Assembly: GCF_003254525.1 (NCBI RefSeq)
Contig: NZ_QFYS01000011.1
Coordinates: 1-64,000, forward strand
Length of the DNA stretch: 64,000 nt
Direction of reading: 5' to 3'
DNA from: Phenylobacterium kunshanense
Lineage (GTDB): Bacteria; Pseudomonadota; Alphaproteobacteria; Caulobacterales; Caulobacteraceae
Of this stretch, positions 1 to 9,989 are shown piece by piece. The notes under the pieces were generated by a model that searched no databases, was not told the DNA's origin, and was given only the letters and a program-made list of their open reading frames with translations. Position numbers and translations under genes: made by a program. Position 1 is the first letter of the stretch. The number at the start of each line of letters is the position of its first letter.

Positions 1-37
1 CCGTAAGGCTCTGGGGGACACGGCCCCTCCACCGACA

Positions 38-67
38 GCCCGCCTGGCGCGGCTACGCCAGGCGGGC
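38..67. repeat. perfect 12-bp stem hairpin
   Basis: GCCCGCCTGGCG at 38-49 pairs perfectly with CGCCAGGCGGGC at 56-67 around a 6-nt loop. No T-run follows on either strand, so this looks more like a palindromic repeat than a standard intrinsic terminator, although it could end a gene lying left of the window. Confidence 0.5.
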
Positions 68-216
68 GTCCCGGAAGACGTCGCCACTGTAGCAGCCAGC
101 CAACAAACAAGGGGGACCGGCCGCCGACCCCGGCCTCGAGCCGGGGGAAGAGCGGCTGGTGGAGGGGGCGGGCCGGGAGCTCGGCGGATTGGACGGCGGG
201 GGCCGGCGCGGCGCCT

Positions 217-310
217 GGGGCTCGCCCCCTCCACCCCGCGCTCTACGGCCGGCTTCGCCGACCTCGGCCCGCGGTCCCCCTCCCGCCGCTTCGCGGGGGA
301 GGTGAAGGTC
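217..310. repeat. palindromic intergenic repeat, copy A (long form)
   Basis: GGGGCTCGCCCCCTCCACC is followed by a variable GC-rich insert, then GGTCCCCCTCCC and a hairpin ending GGGGGAGGT. The same layout recurs near 10104, 10204, 60632, 60704 (inverted) and 61114. The rest of 1-441 holds no convincing gene: the only open frame there, on the minus strand, is Pro/Gly/Arg-rich and looks like a composition artefact. Confidence 0.6.
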
Positions 311-441
311 GGACTGGTTGGTGGCAACGTCTGCTTTGGGCGTGTGAGGCAAAGGCCCCGTTCGACCCTTCTCGGACGTTGCGTGCACTCGGCCTGCAAA
401 CTGTGCTGGTATCGCGGGGCGATGAGGCATGAACGACCGAA

Positions 442-735
442 ATGACTGAACCGGTGCGGACCTATCGAAAGGCGCGTCGTGCTCAGGCTGCCATCGTCGG
501 TGGGCTTGTGACGGGCGTGGTCGCAGCCGTCGCCGGACTTCTCTGGCTAGGATTTCCGTTCAATTTGACTGCCATGATCGATGGCAGGGATGCGCTTGAC
601 GCCGGGCACCCGACACCGTTTGGGTGGTGGTCTATCGGGTGGCGTGCAGCACTTGTCGGGCTCGTGGGGCCGGCTCTGACCGCCCGCGGCTACGCATGGT
701 GGCAGCGTGTCCTTAGGCAGGATCGGGCCAGCTAG
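442..735 (+). CDS. small two-helix membrane protein, unknown
   Basis: A 97-aa protein with two likely membrane segments, about residues 16-38 (Ala/Val/Gly-rich, ending LLWLGF) and 62-87 (Trp-rich, WWSIGW to YAWW), and basic residues at both ends. No family is recognised. There is no clear ribosome binding site before the ATG, so the start is uncertain. It stands alone, with repeat DNA on the left and a convergent gene on the right. The hydrophobic pattern, and codon use like that of neighbouring genes, are the main reasons to call it a gene. Confidence 0.55.
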   Translation: MTEPVRTYRKARRAQAAIVGGLVTGVVAAVAGLLWLGFPFNLTAMIDGRDALDAGHPTPFGWWSIGWRAALVGLVGPALTARGYAWWQRVLRQDRAS

Positions 736-859
736 AACGCCCGCATTCAACCCTTCTGCAACGTCCGGAACGTCCGGTTGCCGGCGATGGTGGTCGAAAT
801 CTCGGAAGCGCATGGAGGCGCGCCGGCGCGACGGACTTGATGACCCGGGAAGGGGGCGT

Positions 860-1183
860 TCAGCCTGCTGCCCGGCTGACCTTCTTCGGGACGATCTGGG
901 TCCAGGCTTCGCGGACGAGGGTTTCGAGTTCGGCGTCCTCCAGGGCGGCGAGGTCGACGTAGCTCCAGTGGACGGTGGCGACCTTGCAGGGCTGGAAGAC
1001 GTCCGGGCGGATCTCGAAGAGGAGGTCCTGGTGGGCGCGGTCGAGCTTGAGGACCGCGCGGTCGTTCCAGACGAGGGCGAAGGTCTTCCTGCCGACGTTG
1101 AACCAGGGGGCGCCCTTGTAGGTCACCTCGTGCGCGCCCGGCAGGGCGAGGCTGAGGCGGCGCAGGTCGTCGAGGGTGGCCAT
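860..1183 (-). CDS. MmcQ/YjbR family protein
   Basis: A 107-aa protein of the MmcQ/YjbR (CyaY-like fold) family. Family hallmarks are the opening LRRLSLALPGA, the GAPWFNVGRKTFALVW strand, and a C-terminal WTQIVPKK helix. Members are often labelled DNA-binding, but their biochemical role is poorly known. The ATG at 1183 is chosen because a GGAGG-type site lies just upstream within a short inverted repeat (GGGCGGAGG...CCTCCGCCC) and the family normally starts here; a longer open frame upstream overlaps purB antisense-like DNA and is not supported. It lies 65 bp downstream of purB on the same strand and could be cotranscribed. Confidence 0.85.
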   Translation of the reverse strand: MATLDDLRRLSLALPGAHEVTYKGAPWFNVGRKTFALVWNDRAVLKLDRAHQDLLFEIRPDVFQPCKVATVHWSYVDLAALEDAELETLVREAWTQIVPKKVSRAAG

Positions 1184-1248
1184 GGGCGGAGGCTCCTCCG
1201 CCCATGAGGGCGCCGGCGGGCGGGGGCGGTCAACCCCGCGCCCGGGCC

Positions 1249-2586
<1,338 letters not shown>

Positions 2587-2614
2587 GGGCGGGGGTGTGC
2601 CGCCCGCCCTTGCC

Positions 2615-3271
2615 TCAAGTCAAGGCCTGGAGGGTCCGGCGGCGACGGAAGATAGCGCCGGCGAAGCCGAAGCCGCCGATCATCAGCGCCCAGGCGGACG
2701 GTTCGGGGACGGCCGTGGTCTGGTTTCCGCCGGGGACCGGTTCGCGCTCGCCGCCCGGAAGCCCGCCGGGGTTTCCGCCGGGCAGGCCGCCCGGCTCCTC
2801 CTCGTCGGGGAAGCCGCCCTGCGGCCCCTCGTTCACGAAGGACGCGAAGACGCCGCCCGCGCCCGGCTTGGGCGGCGGGATCAGTTCGAGGATCAGCTCC
2901 AGGTCGCCGTCCTCGGGGTTCCAGGTGAACTCCTGGCCGCCGAAGGTGAGCTGGTCACCGGCGATGCCGCCCATGGTGAAGGAGCCCCAGGTCCCCAGCT
3001 CCTGGCCGTTCAGCCGGAAGCTGAGCCGGAAGGTCTTGCTGTCGAGGGCGCCGAGGACGCCGCGCTCCAGGAGGAGCTGGCCGATGGTCATCGGGCCCGC
3101 CGCGCCGGCCGCCGACCAGGTCTTCGAGAAGACGCCGTTGTCGTTGAAGCAGGTGGTCTTGCCGCAGCCCTCGGTCCAGCCGGCCGAGAGGATGGTGGCC
3201 GCAGACGCGGGGGCCGCCGCCAGGGCGGTCAGGGCCGCCGCCGCGCAGATCGCCTTCAGAGCCGTACGCAT
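2615..3271 (-). CDS. PEPxxWA-CTERM secreted protein
   Basis: A 218-aa secreted protein with an N-terminal signal peptide (about 1-25, AAALTALAAAPASA) and a C-terminal sorting signal: PEPSAWALMIGG, a short hydrophobic stretch and a terminal Arg cluster (FRRRR). Proteins of this class are recognised by an exosortase/archaeosortase-like enzyme and anchored or released at the cell surface. Near the start a CGKTTCF motif places two Cys close together, likely a disulfide. It is a clear paralogue of the next upstream gene (3374-4042). A low-complexity Gly/Pro/Glu segment precedes the sorting signal. The substrate and exact role are unknown; no exosortase gene is in the window. Confidence 0.85.
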   Translation of the reverse strand: MRTALKAICAAAALTALAAAPASAATILSAGWTEGCGKTTCFNDNGVFSKTWSAAGAAGPMTIGQLLLERGVLGALDSKTFRLSFRLNGQELGTWGSFTMGGIAGDQLTFGGQEFTWNPEDGDLELILELIPPPKPGAGGVFASFVNEGPQGGFPDEEEPGGLPGGNPGGLPGGEREPVPGGNQTTAVPEPSAWALMIGGFGFAGAIFRRRRTLQALT

Positions 3272-3373
3272 GTTTCGCCACCCTTCGATTCCACGGTGAA
3301 GCTCGTCGACTCAGGGTGGAATCGCAAGCGCTCGCCCCACTGGAGCGAGCGCTACTCTCCCGTTAGGAGTAAA

Positions 3374-4042
3374 TTAACTATACTTGAGGTGGCGGCGGCC
3401 GCGCAGGGCCGAGCCGGCGGCGAAGAAGCCCCCGATCATCAGCGCCCAGGTCCCCGGTTCCGGGATGGCGGCGGCGAACACGCCGCGACCCGGCGAGGGC
3501 AGCGGCGCGGGCAGGGGATTGTTGAGGCCGGTGGGGATCGGCGCGCCGCCGAGAACGATGCCGCCGCCCGTGAAGCCGCCGGCTCCGAAGCCGCCACCGC
3601 CACCGAACGACGGCGCCCCGGCAAAGCCGCCGCCGCCCCCGAGGCCGCCCCGCTTCGGGACCAGCACCTCGAGGTTCAGCACCAGTTCGCCGCCCGCGCC
3701 GTCCCAGTCCAGGGGCTGGCCGCCGATGGTGACCACGTCGCCGCCGAGAACGGCGAGGGTGTAGGCGCCCCAGTTGCCGACGACGGCGCCGTCCTTGGTG
3801 GTGAAGGTGATCTTCACGGCGTACTTGCCGAGGTCGCCCAGCATGGCCTTGTCGATGGCCAGGCCCGAGATGCTCATCGGGCCGGAGAAGCTGCGCTGGA
3901 AGGTGGTCTTCTCGGTGAAGCAGCCGCCCTTGCCGCAGAGGCTGGCCGCATCGAGGGTGAGGACCGTCGCCGCCTGGGCCGACGTGGACGCCCCGGCCAT
4001 GGCGGCCGCGGCGGTGATGGCGAGCACTACGCTCTTATGCAT
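3374..4042 (-). CDS. PEPxxWA-CTERM secreted protein (paralogue)
   Basis: A 222-aa paralogue of the protein at 2615-3271: the same CGKxxCF motif, a PMSISGLAIDKAMLGDL block matching PMTIGQLLLERGVLGAL, a GNWGAYTL block matching GTWGSFTM, then a Gly-rich linker and the sorting signal PEPGTWALMIGG with a basic tail. The start is placed at the ATG at 4042 because a signal peptide (MHKSVVLAITAAAAMAG) begins there; the 25 residues upstream in frame are not hydrophobic. The 102-bp gap to the paralogue and shared strand suggest an ancient tandem duplication. Function unknown; surface-located by its sorting signal. Confidence 0.85.
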   Translation of the reverse strand: MHKSVVLAITAAAAMAGASTSAQAATVLTLDAASLCGKGGCFTEKTTFQRSFSGPMSISGLAIDKAMLGDLGKYAVKITFTTKDGAVVGNWGAYTLAVLGGDVVTIGGQPLDWDGAGGELVLNLEVLVPKRGGLGGGGGFAGAPSFGGGGGFGAGGFTGGGIVLGGAPIPTGLNNPLPAPLPSPGRGVFAAAIPEPGTWALMIGGFFAAGSALRGRRHLKYS

Positions 4043-4251
4043 GTCAGCCCCACTTACTGAACTAAACCGTGGCCCCCGACACCGCGCTACAGTCTGCGCA
4101 TTAGGGTTAAGCTGCAAGCAAAAGCTGCATCGAAACCCACATTCTCCCGTTATGCTAGAAAGCAGGGCGGCAGAGGGGCGCCGCCGCCTACAGCTCAGGC
4201 GTCAGCGCTCCCTCAACCGACAGGCGACGGAATAGTTCCCGGCGGGATTGA

Positions 4252-5763
4252 TCAGGCTGCCGCGGGAGCGGCCTGAGCGCTCTGCGCCTTCGCCCGGGCC
4301 ATGTCCTTCGGCAGGGTGATCGCCGCCAGCAGGTAGTGCACGCCGGCCCAGGCGTAGATCAGCAGGTTCGAGACGATGCCGGCGCGGGTGCCCTCGGCCA
4401 TGGCGGCGGGGCAGGCGGCGGCCAGCTCGGGCGAGGCGCCGGCCGGGGCGAGGCCGCCCTTGCAGACCTCCAGGAAGTCGCCGGCCATGCCCTTGGCGGT
4501 GAAGGCGGCGCGGGCGAACTGGTCGATGCACCAGCCGGTGAAGGGCGGGCCGAAGCCCAGGGCGATCAGGTTCAGCACGAAGAACAGCACCGCCACGGCC
4601 GTGGCGCGCATGCGGGTGTCCATCACGTTCTGCACCACCCCGAACGTCGGGCCGAGGTAGGTGTAGTGCAGGATGCCGGGGATCAGCAGGACCGCGATGG
4701 CGATCTGCCAGGTGTCGCGGGTGTAGGCGTAGATGTAGATCGGCGTCGCCAGGATCAGGCCGATGGCGGGCACCAGGGCGTACCAGCGCGCGCTGCGCTT
4801 GCCCGCCCAGTCGGTGAGGACGCCGCCCAGCAGGGTGCCGGCGCCGTTCGACAGGCCGCCCACCAGGCCGATCAGCAGGCCGACCATGCCGAGGCCCAGG
4901 CCGAACTCGCGGATGAAGTAGGCCGGGGCGTAGTTGCCCGTGCCGTAGCCGGCGAAGCTGGCCATGGTGATGCCGGCCGCCAGGTGGAACATGCCCCACG
5001 AGCCGAACAGGCGCTTGGAGACGGCCAGGATCGAGGGCGGCGGGCCGGCGGCCTCGGCGCCCGGGTTCGGCGCGCCGGCCTCCGAGGCCTCGCGGCCCAG
5101 GTCGCCGGGGCGCTCCTCGGCGAGGGCGAGCTGGGAATCGGCCCAGCCGCGCGGCGGCTCCTTGATGAAGACCTTGATGGCGATGGCCACCAGCACGCCG
5201 GGCAGGCCCACCACCATGAAGGCCGCCTGCCACGACAGATTCTCGGCGATCCAGCCGCCGGCCATGGCCCCGAACATGGTGCCCAGGGGGATGCCGAACG
5301 AATAGATCGAGAGGGCGGTCGCCCGCTTCTTCGGCTCGAAATAGTCGCTGATCAGGCTGTGCGCCGGCGGCGACAGGCCCGCCTCGCCGACGCCCACGCC
5401 CACCCGGTAGAGCAGGAGCTGGACGTAGCTGGTCGCCGTGCCGCAGAGGGCGGTGAAGGCCGACCAGATGACGATGGCGATGGCGATGATGTTCACCCGG
5501 CTGGTCCGCTCGGCCAGGCGCGCGATCGGGATGCCGAGGGTGGTGTAGAGCAGGGCGAACGACAGCCCGCCCAGCCAGCCGAGCTGCTGGTCGGTGAGGC
5601 CGAGGTCGGTTTTGATCGCCTGGCCGATCGTCGAGATGATCGTCCGGTCGATGAAGTTGAAGGTGTAGGCCAGCACCAGCAGCCACAGCACCGTATTGCG
5701 GTAGGCGGGGGAGAAGCTGGGCGCCCCGGGCGCGGCGGGCGGAATCTGGGCCTTGTCGGTCAC
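4252..5763 (-). CDS. spinster-like MFS transporter
   Basis: A 503-aa inner-membrane transporter of the major facilitator superfamily, spinster-like group. It has 12 predicted membrane segments, the motif NFIDRTII in helix 1, an MFS loop motif (ARLAERTSR) and the family block GVGVGEAGLSPPAHSLISDYF. A cytoplasmic loop of about 60 residues divides the halves. Between the last two helices lies an insert with two Cys (EVCKGG, AAACPAA). The start is GTG at 5763 with a GGGGGAG site. The substrate cannot be told from sequence. It is paralogous to 10865-12307. Confidence 0.9.
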   Translation of the reverse strand: MTDKAQIPPAAPGAPSFSPAYRNTVLWLLVLAYTFNFIDRTIISTIGQAIKTDLGLTDQQLGWLGGLSFALLYTTLGIPIARLAERTSRVNIIAIAIVIWSAFTALCGTATSYVQLLLYRVGVGVGEAGLSPPAHSLISDYFEPKKRATALSIYSFGIPLGTMFGAMAGGWIAENLSWQAAFMVVGLPGVLVAIAIKVFIKEPPRGWADSQLALAEERPGDLGREASEAGAPNPGAEAAGPPPSILAVSKRLFGSWGMFHLAAGITMASFAGYGTGNYAPAYFIREFGLGLGMVGLLIGLVGGLSNGAGTLLGGVLTDWAGKRSARWYALVPAIGLILATPIYIYAYTRDTWQIAIAVLLIPGILHYTYLGPTFGVVQNVMDTRMRATAVAVLFFVLNLIALGFGPPFTGWCIDQFARAAFTAKGMAGDFLEVCKGGLAPAGASPELAAACPAAMAEGTRAGIVSNLLIYAWAGVHYLLAAITLPKDMARAKAQSAQAAPAAA

Positions 5764-5902
5764 GCGGTCTCGTCTCCCCCGGGCACGCCTCGCCGCCGGA
5801 AAGCGGCGGGCGCCGTCGTTGTGGTTGACGCGGACGTTAAGCGGGGGCGCCGGCCTTGGATAGGGGGACGTTGCGGGAGGGGCGGGCCCTCCCGCGCTAG
5901 GG

Positions 5903-6316
5903 TCAGGACGCCGGCCGCGAGACCTTGAGGATTCGCAGGGGGCGCTTCTTCCCGTCGCGGTCGGGCCAGAGGATCGACTGGCCGGCGGTCAGGCCCAGCA
6001 GCCCCGCGCCCACGTGGGTCATCACCGAGACCCGGCCGGCGGCGATGTCGGCCTCGCCCGGCCAGACGAGCTGGACGGTGCGCGGCGCGCCATGGGCCTC
6101 GTCCAGGAACTCGACGGTGGAGCCCATGGCGACCACGTCGGCCGGCAGCCTGGCGTCGGGCTTCACCCGGGCGCGCTCCAGCTCGTCGAGCAGCAGGGCG
6201 GCCACCTCGGGCAGGCGGTCCTCGGCCTGGAGGGCGAGGGCGGTCAGGCGCTCGGCGTCGGTCTCGCCGACGGTGATGGGGGGACGCGCGGTGGCGCGGG
6301 CGGCCATGCCGGTCAT
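5903..6316 (-). CDS. rnk: nucleoside diphosphate kinase regulator (Rnk/GreA C-terminal family)
   Basis: A 137-aa protein matching Rnk in length and layout: an N-terminal helical part (DAERLTALALQAEDR...VAALLLDELERA) and a C-terminal GreA/GreB-type FKBP-like domain (VVAMGSTVEFLDE to LTAGQSILWP). Rnk binds RNA polymerase and in Gammaproteobacteria affects nucleoside diphosphate kinase and alginate levels; the alphaproteobacterial role is less certain. AAGGAG stands correctly spaced before the ATG at 6316. Confidence 0.9.
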   Translation of the reverse strand: MTGMAARATARPPITVGETDAERLTALALQAEDRLPEVAALLLDELERARVKPDARLPADVVAMGSTVEFLDEAHGAPRTVQLVWPGEADIAAGRVSVMTHVGAGLLGLTAGQSILWPDRDGKKRPLRILKVSRPAS

Positions 6317-6570
6317 GGCGGTCTCCTTGTGCGGAAATGGGGATGGCGCGCGCCGGGCGGCGCGGGCGGGTGTGGTGAGTTGAAAGGTGTGGCGCCCCGG
6401 ACCTGCCGCGGCGCGCGCGTTCAGCCCGGGGCTAGGAGCCTTGCTGGAGCGTGCCGCCGTGGCAGCGGAACCGGCCGAAGGTGGGGCGGGCGAACATGAG
6501 CGCCATTGGGCGGGGTGCGGGTGTGAAAGTCAATGTGGGGTGGCGGCGCGGGGACGCCAAGGGGGGGAGA

Positions 6571-6606
6571 CCACGGACCATGAGGACCAGACGGACCATG
6601 GGGACG
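6571..6606. repeat. 9-nt periodic repeat left of the restriction gene
   Basis: Within the 307-bp gene-free stretch 6317-6623 the sequence reads in near-repeating 9-mers: CACGGACCA, TGAGGACCA, GACGGACCA, TGGGGACGG. A related 9-nt periodic element (CACGAACCA type) occurs at 9990-10064, on the other side of the restriction-modification gene. Nothing else recognisable lies in this gap. Confidence 0.5.
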
Positions 6607-6623
6607 GGGCGTGGGCTCGCGCC

Positions 6624-6893
6624 TCAGGCGGCCTTGAGGCGCTCGATCTCGCGGGCGAATTCGAAGCGGAGCTGGTTGGCCTCGTCCTCGGGAAGCCAGT
6701 TGGCCATCTGGGGGAAGACGGTCTGCCACATGCGGGCGTCGCGGTCGGGCCAGGGCATGGCCTTGGCCTCGCGCGCCAGGGCGAGCAGGTCGTGAAGGCG
6801 GCGGCGCACGTCGGCCGGGTCGGGCGCGTAGCTGCGCGCCGGCGGCTGCATCCGGCCCTCGCCGGCGCCGAAGAGGCTGAGCTGGTCGGGCAT
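6624..6893 (-). CDS. small protein with N-terminal sliding-clamp-type QLSLF motif
   Basis: An 89-aa protein that begins MPDQLSLFG. Residues 4-8 (QLSLF) fit the consensus beta-sliding-clamp binding pentapeptide QL(S/D)LF exactly. After a Gly/Pro-rich linker the remainder (about 28-89) is helical and Trp-containing (MPWPDRDARMWQTVFPQMANWLPEDEANQLRFEFAREIERL). No family is recognised. It is divergent from the MmeI-like gene, 120 bp from that gene's likely ATG. The ATG at 6893 is the first one giving this compact protein; the longer open frame upstream is antisense to the methyltransferase. Clamp binding is inferred from the motif alone. Confidence 0.75.
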   Translation of the reverse strand: MPDQLSLFGAGEGRMQPPARSYAPDPADVRRRLHDLLALAREAKAMPWPDRDARMWQTVFPQMANWLPEDEANQLRFEFAREIERLKAA

Positions 6894-7013
6894 CGTGCGT
6901 GCGAGGCTCCGTCTTCGGTGCAGGTGTTGAGCTTGCCCATATTCTTCCCGCCACGAAAGGCTGTCCCCGGCGCGCGGCGCGGGTAAGTTGTGACCCGTAG
7001 AGTCGGGGCCGGG

Positions 7014-9974
7014 ATGAACGCAGCGGACTTCATCGCGAAGTGGCGTGACAGCGAGTTGCGGGAGCGGCAGGGCTCGCAGGAGCATTTCCTGGACCTGTGC
7101 CGGCTGCTGGGCGTGCCGACGCCCGCCGACGAAGATCCCAAGGGCGAGCGCTACTGCTTCGAGCGCGGCGCGGAGAAGGTCGGCGGCGGGGACGGCTGGG
7201 CCGACGTGTGGCGGCGCGGCTGTTTCGCCTGGGAATACAAGGGCAAGCACAAGGATCTGAACGCGGCGCTGCGGCAGGTGACGGCCTATGCGCGCGACCT
7301 GGAGAACCCGCCCTATCTGGTCGTGTCCGACATGGACCGGATCATCGTCCACACCAACTGGACCAACACGGTCCCCAAGACCTACGAGGTCGCCCTCGAC
7401 GATCTGCTGGAGCCGGCCAAGCGGCACCTGTTGCGGGCGGTGTGGGAGGGCTCGGACGAGCTGAAGCCCCGGATCAGCCCGCAGGAGCTGACCGCCAAGG
7501 CCGCCGAGCGGTTCGGGGAGCTGTCGACGCGGCTGCAGGACCGCGGGCACGAGCCGCGGGCCGTGGCGCATTTCCTGAACCAGCTCGTCTTCTGCATGTT
7601 CGCCGAGGACGCGGACCTGCTGAAGGATAACCTGTTCACCCGCCTGATCAAGGCGACGGCCACGCGGCCCGAGGCGGCCACGCGCCAGCTTTCCGAGCTG
7701 TTCGGCAAGATGGCCCAGCAGGGCGACACCTTCTTCGGCGCCGAGTTCATCCGCTGGTTCAACGGCGGGCTCTATGACGGGGCGGCGGTGCTGCCGCTGG
7801 AACGCATCGACCTGGAGCTGATCGGCCGCACGGCCGAGGAGCACGACTGGTCGCAGATCGACCCCTCGGTGTTCGGCACCCTGTTCGAACAAGCCCTCAG
7901 CGCCCGTCGCGAGCGCAAGGCCCTGGGGGCGCACTACACCGATCGCGAGAAGATCCTGAAGATCGTGGAGCCGGTGATCGTGCGCCCGCTCCAGGCCGAA
8001 TGGGCGGCGGCGCTGGAGACCGCGCGGACGGCGATGGCCAAGGCCGAGGCGGCCGACGCGGAGCGAAAAACGCTGCTGGAGGCGGCGGCCGAACAGATGC
8101 GGGCCGACCCGCGCGCGGCGCAGGACGCGGAGGCCAAGCGGCGCAAAGCCCTGACGGCCATCGACCGGCGGCGGACGGCGGCGCGGCGCGAGGCGCAGGA
8201 CGTGGTCGAGGCCTGGCTGGAGCGTCTCGCGAATTTCCGCGTGTTGGACCCGGCCTGCGGCTCGGGCAACTTCCTGTACGTGGCGCTGCACGAGCTGATG
8301 GACATCGAGCAGCGGGCCATCGTGGACGCCGAGCGCCTGGGCCTGACCGGCTTCCTGCCGCGCGTCGGGCTGGAGGCGGTGCGCGGGATCGAGCTCGACC
8401 GCTACGCCGCCGAGCTGGCGCGGCTGACCCTGTGGATCGGCTACCTGCAATGGGTGCTGAAGAAGGCCGCCAAGCCGCCGCCCGACCCGGTGCTGTCCAA
8501 CCTCGACCAGATCGAGAACCGCGACGCCCTGCTGAACCCGGACGGGACCGAGGCGGAGTGGCCGGCGGTGGATGTGATCATTGGGAACCCGCCGTTCCTG
8601 GGCGGCAAGCGCCTGCGGGACAGCCTGGGGGACGCGGCGGTCGAGCGGCTGTTCGCGGCCTACAAGGGGCGCGTGCCGGCTGAAGCGGACCTGGTCGCTT
8701 ACTGGGTCGAGAAGGGCTGGCGACAGGTGGAGGCCGGGCGGGCGACGCGCGTCGGGCTGGTGACCACAAACTCGATCCGAGACGGAGCAAGTCGGCGAGT
8801 CGTCGATGCAATCCGTGATGCTGAGGCACTGGAAGAGGCCTGGGCGGACGAACCCTGGGCTGTCGATGGGGCCGATGTTCGCGTCTCAATGATTGGCTTT
8901 GGCGCGGGTTTTGTCGAACGCCGCCTCAACGGAAAGCTGGCGGAACGCATCAATTCAAACCTTACAAGTACGGCCGTCGACGTAACAAAGGCGGCATCGC
9001 TCAGACAGAATGCCGGCGTTGGCTTTATCGGCACTCAGAAGGGCGGCCCGTTTGACGTCGAGGGCGAAACGGCCAGAGCATGGCTAAGCCTGCCACTTAA
9101 CCCAAACGGACGCCCCAATGGCGACGTGCTGCGGCAATGGAGAAACGGCTCTCACTTGACTGGGCGCTGGGACGATCGCTGGATCATCTTCTTCCCTATT
9201 GATTGCTCTCTGGAGGAGGCGGCGCTCTATGAGGCGCCATTTGCCCATGTGAATGAGCATGTCCTTCCGCAGAGAGAGGGCCTGCGACGCGACAATCATC
9301 GCCTTCGTTGGTGGATTCATGCTGAACCTCGGCCCGGGATGTGGCGTGCGCTGAGCGGGCGAACGCGCTTCATTGCTACGCCCCGAGTTGCAAAGCACCG
9401 CTTCTTCGTATGGTTGCCCGAAGCCGTCGTTCCTGACAGTCGGCTCGTGGCCATCGCCAGGGATGACGACCTTGCTTTCGGAATTTTGACTTCGCGGCTC
9501 CACGAAGTCTGGTCCCTTGCGACGTGCTCTTGGCATGGCGTTGGCAATGACCCGACCTACAATGCAGAGAGCTGCCTTTCGACCTTCCCCTTCCCCGAGG
9601 GCCTGACCCTCAACATCCCCGCCGCCGACTACGCCGACGACCCGCGCGCCCAGGCCATCGCCGAGGCGGCGCGGAAGCTGAACGAGCTGCGCGAGGCGTG
9701 GCTGAACCCGCCGGACCTGACGGTGCGGGTTCCCGAGGTGGTCCCCGGCTATCCCGACCGCATCCTGCCGAAGGACGAGGCGGCGGCGAAGGCGCTGAAG
9801 GCCCGCACCCTGACCAACCTCTACAACGAGCGGCCCCGCTGGCTGGCGATGGCGCACGAGGCGCTGGATGCGGCGGTGGCCGCCGCCTACGGCTGGCCCG
9901 CCGACCTCTCGGACGACGAGATCCTGGAGCGGCTGTTCGCCCTGAACCAGGAACGGGCCGCGGCGGGGCGGTAG
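7014..9974 (+). CDS. MmeI-like Type IIL/IIG restriction-modification enzyme
   Basis: A protein of about 986 aa combining endonuclease and adenine-N6 methyltransferase. At residues 64-76 there is a D-X9-E-Y-K motif (GWADVW...FAWEYKGK), the PD-(D/E)XK active site with the spacing of MmeI. A helical spacer (about 120-330) precedes the methyltransferase domain, which has motif I DPACGSGNFL near 412 and motif IV NPPF at about 525-528. The rest is the target-recognition and C-terminal region. ATG 7014 is preferred over GTG 6990 because family members start MNAADFIAKW-like. From about 8760 to 9590 GC falls to roughly 55% (hand counts of three 60-base rows gave 53-57%) against 75% in the row at 9601, so the recognition domain appears to come from another source. 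Such enzymes act alone without a separate S subunit. Confidence 0.9.
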   Translation: MNAADFIAKWRDSELRERQGSQEHFLDLCRLLGVPTPADEDPKGERYCFERGAEKVGGGDGWADVWRRGCFAWEYKGKHKDLNAALRQVTAYARDLENPPYLVVSDMDRIIVHTNWTNTVPKTYEVALDDLLEPAKRHLLRAVWEGSDELKPRISPQELTAKAAERFGELSTRLQDRGHEPRAVAHFLNQLVFCMFAEDADLLKDNLFTRLIKATATRPEAATRQLSELFGKMAQQGDTFFGAEFIRWFNGGLYDGAAVLPLERIDLELIGRTAEEHDWSQIDPSVFGTLFEQALSARRERKALGAHYTDREKILKIVEPVIVRPLQAEWAAALETARTAMAKAEAADAERKTLLEAAAEQMRADPRAAQDAEAKRRKALTAIDRRRTAARREAQDVVEAWLERLANFRVLDPACGSGNFLYVALHELMDIEQRAIVDAERLGLTGFLPRVGLEAVRGIELDRYAAELARLTLWIGYLQWVLKKAAKPPPDPVLSNLDQIENRDALLNPDGTEAEWPAVDVIIGNPPFLGGKRLRDSLGDAAVERLFAAYKGRVPAEADLVAYWVEKGWRQVEAGRATRVGLVTTNSIRDGASRRVVDAIRDAEALEEAWADEPWAVDGADVRVSMIGFGAGFVERRLNGKLAERINSNLTSTAVDVTKAASLRQNAGVGFIGTQKGGPFDVEGETARAWLSLPLNPNGRPNGDVLRQWRNGSHLTGRWDDRWIIFFPIDCSLEEAALYEAPFAHVNEHVLPQREGLRRDNHRLRWWIHAEPRPGMWRALSGRTRFIATPRVAKHRFFVWLPEAVVPDSRLVAIARDDDLAFGILTSRLHEVWSLATCSWHGVGNDPTYNAESCLSTFPFPEGLTLNIPAADYADDPRAQAIAEAARKLNELREAWLNPPDLTVRVPEVVPGYPDRILPKDEAAAKALKARTLTNLYNERPRWLAMAHEALDAAVAAAYGWPADLSDDEILERLFALNQERAAAGR

Positions 9975-9989
9975 GCGCCTCTCTGTTCG

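Noticed and set aside
53-430. Minus-strand open frame of 125 codons
   Set aside because: Pro/Arg/Gly-rich translation lying over repeats; no ribosome site, no domain.
6624-8450. Long 608-codon minus-strand frame over the restriction gene
   Set aside because: Antisense shadow of a well-supported methyltransferase; only its last 89 codons (6624-6893) form a plausible gene.
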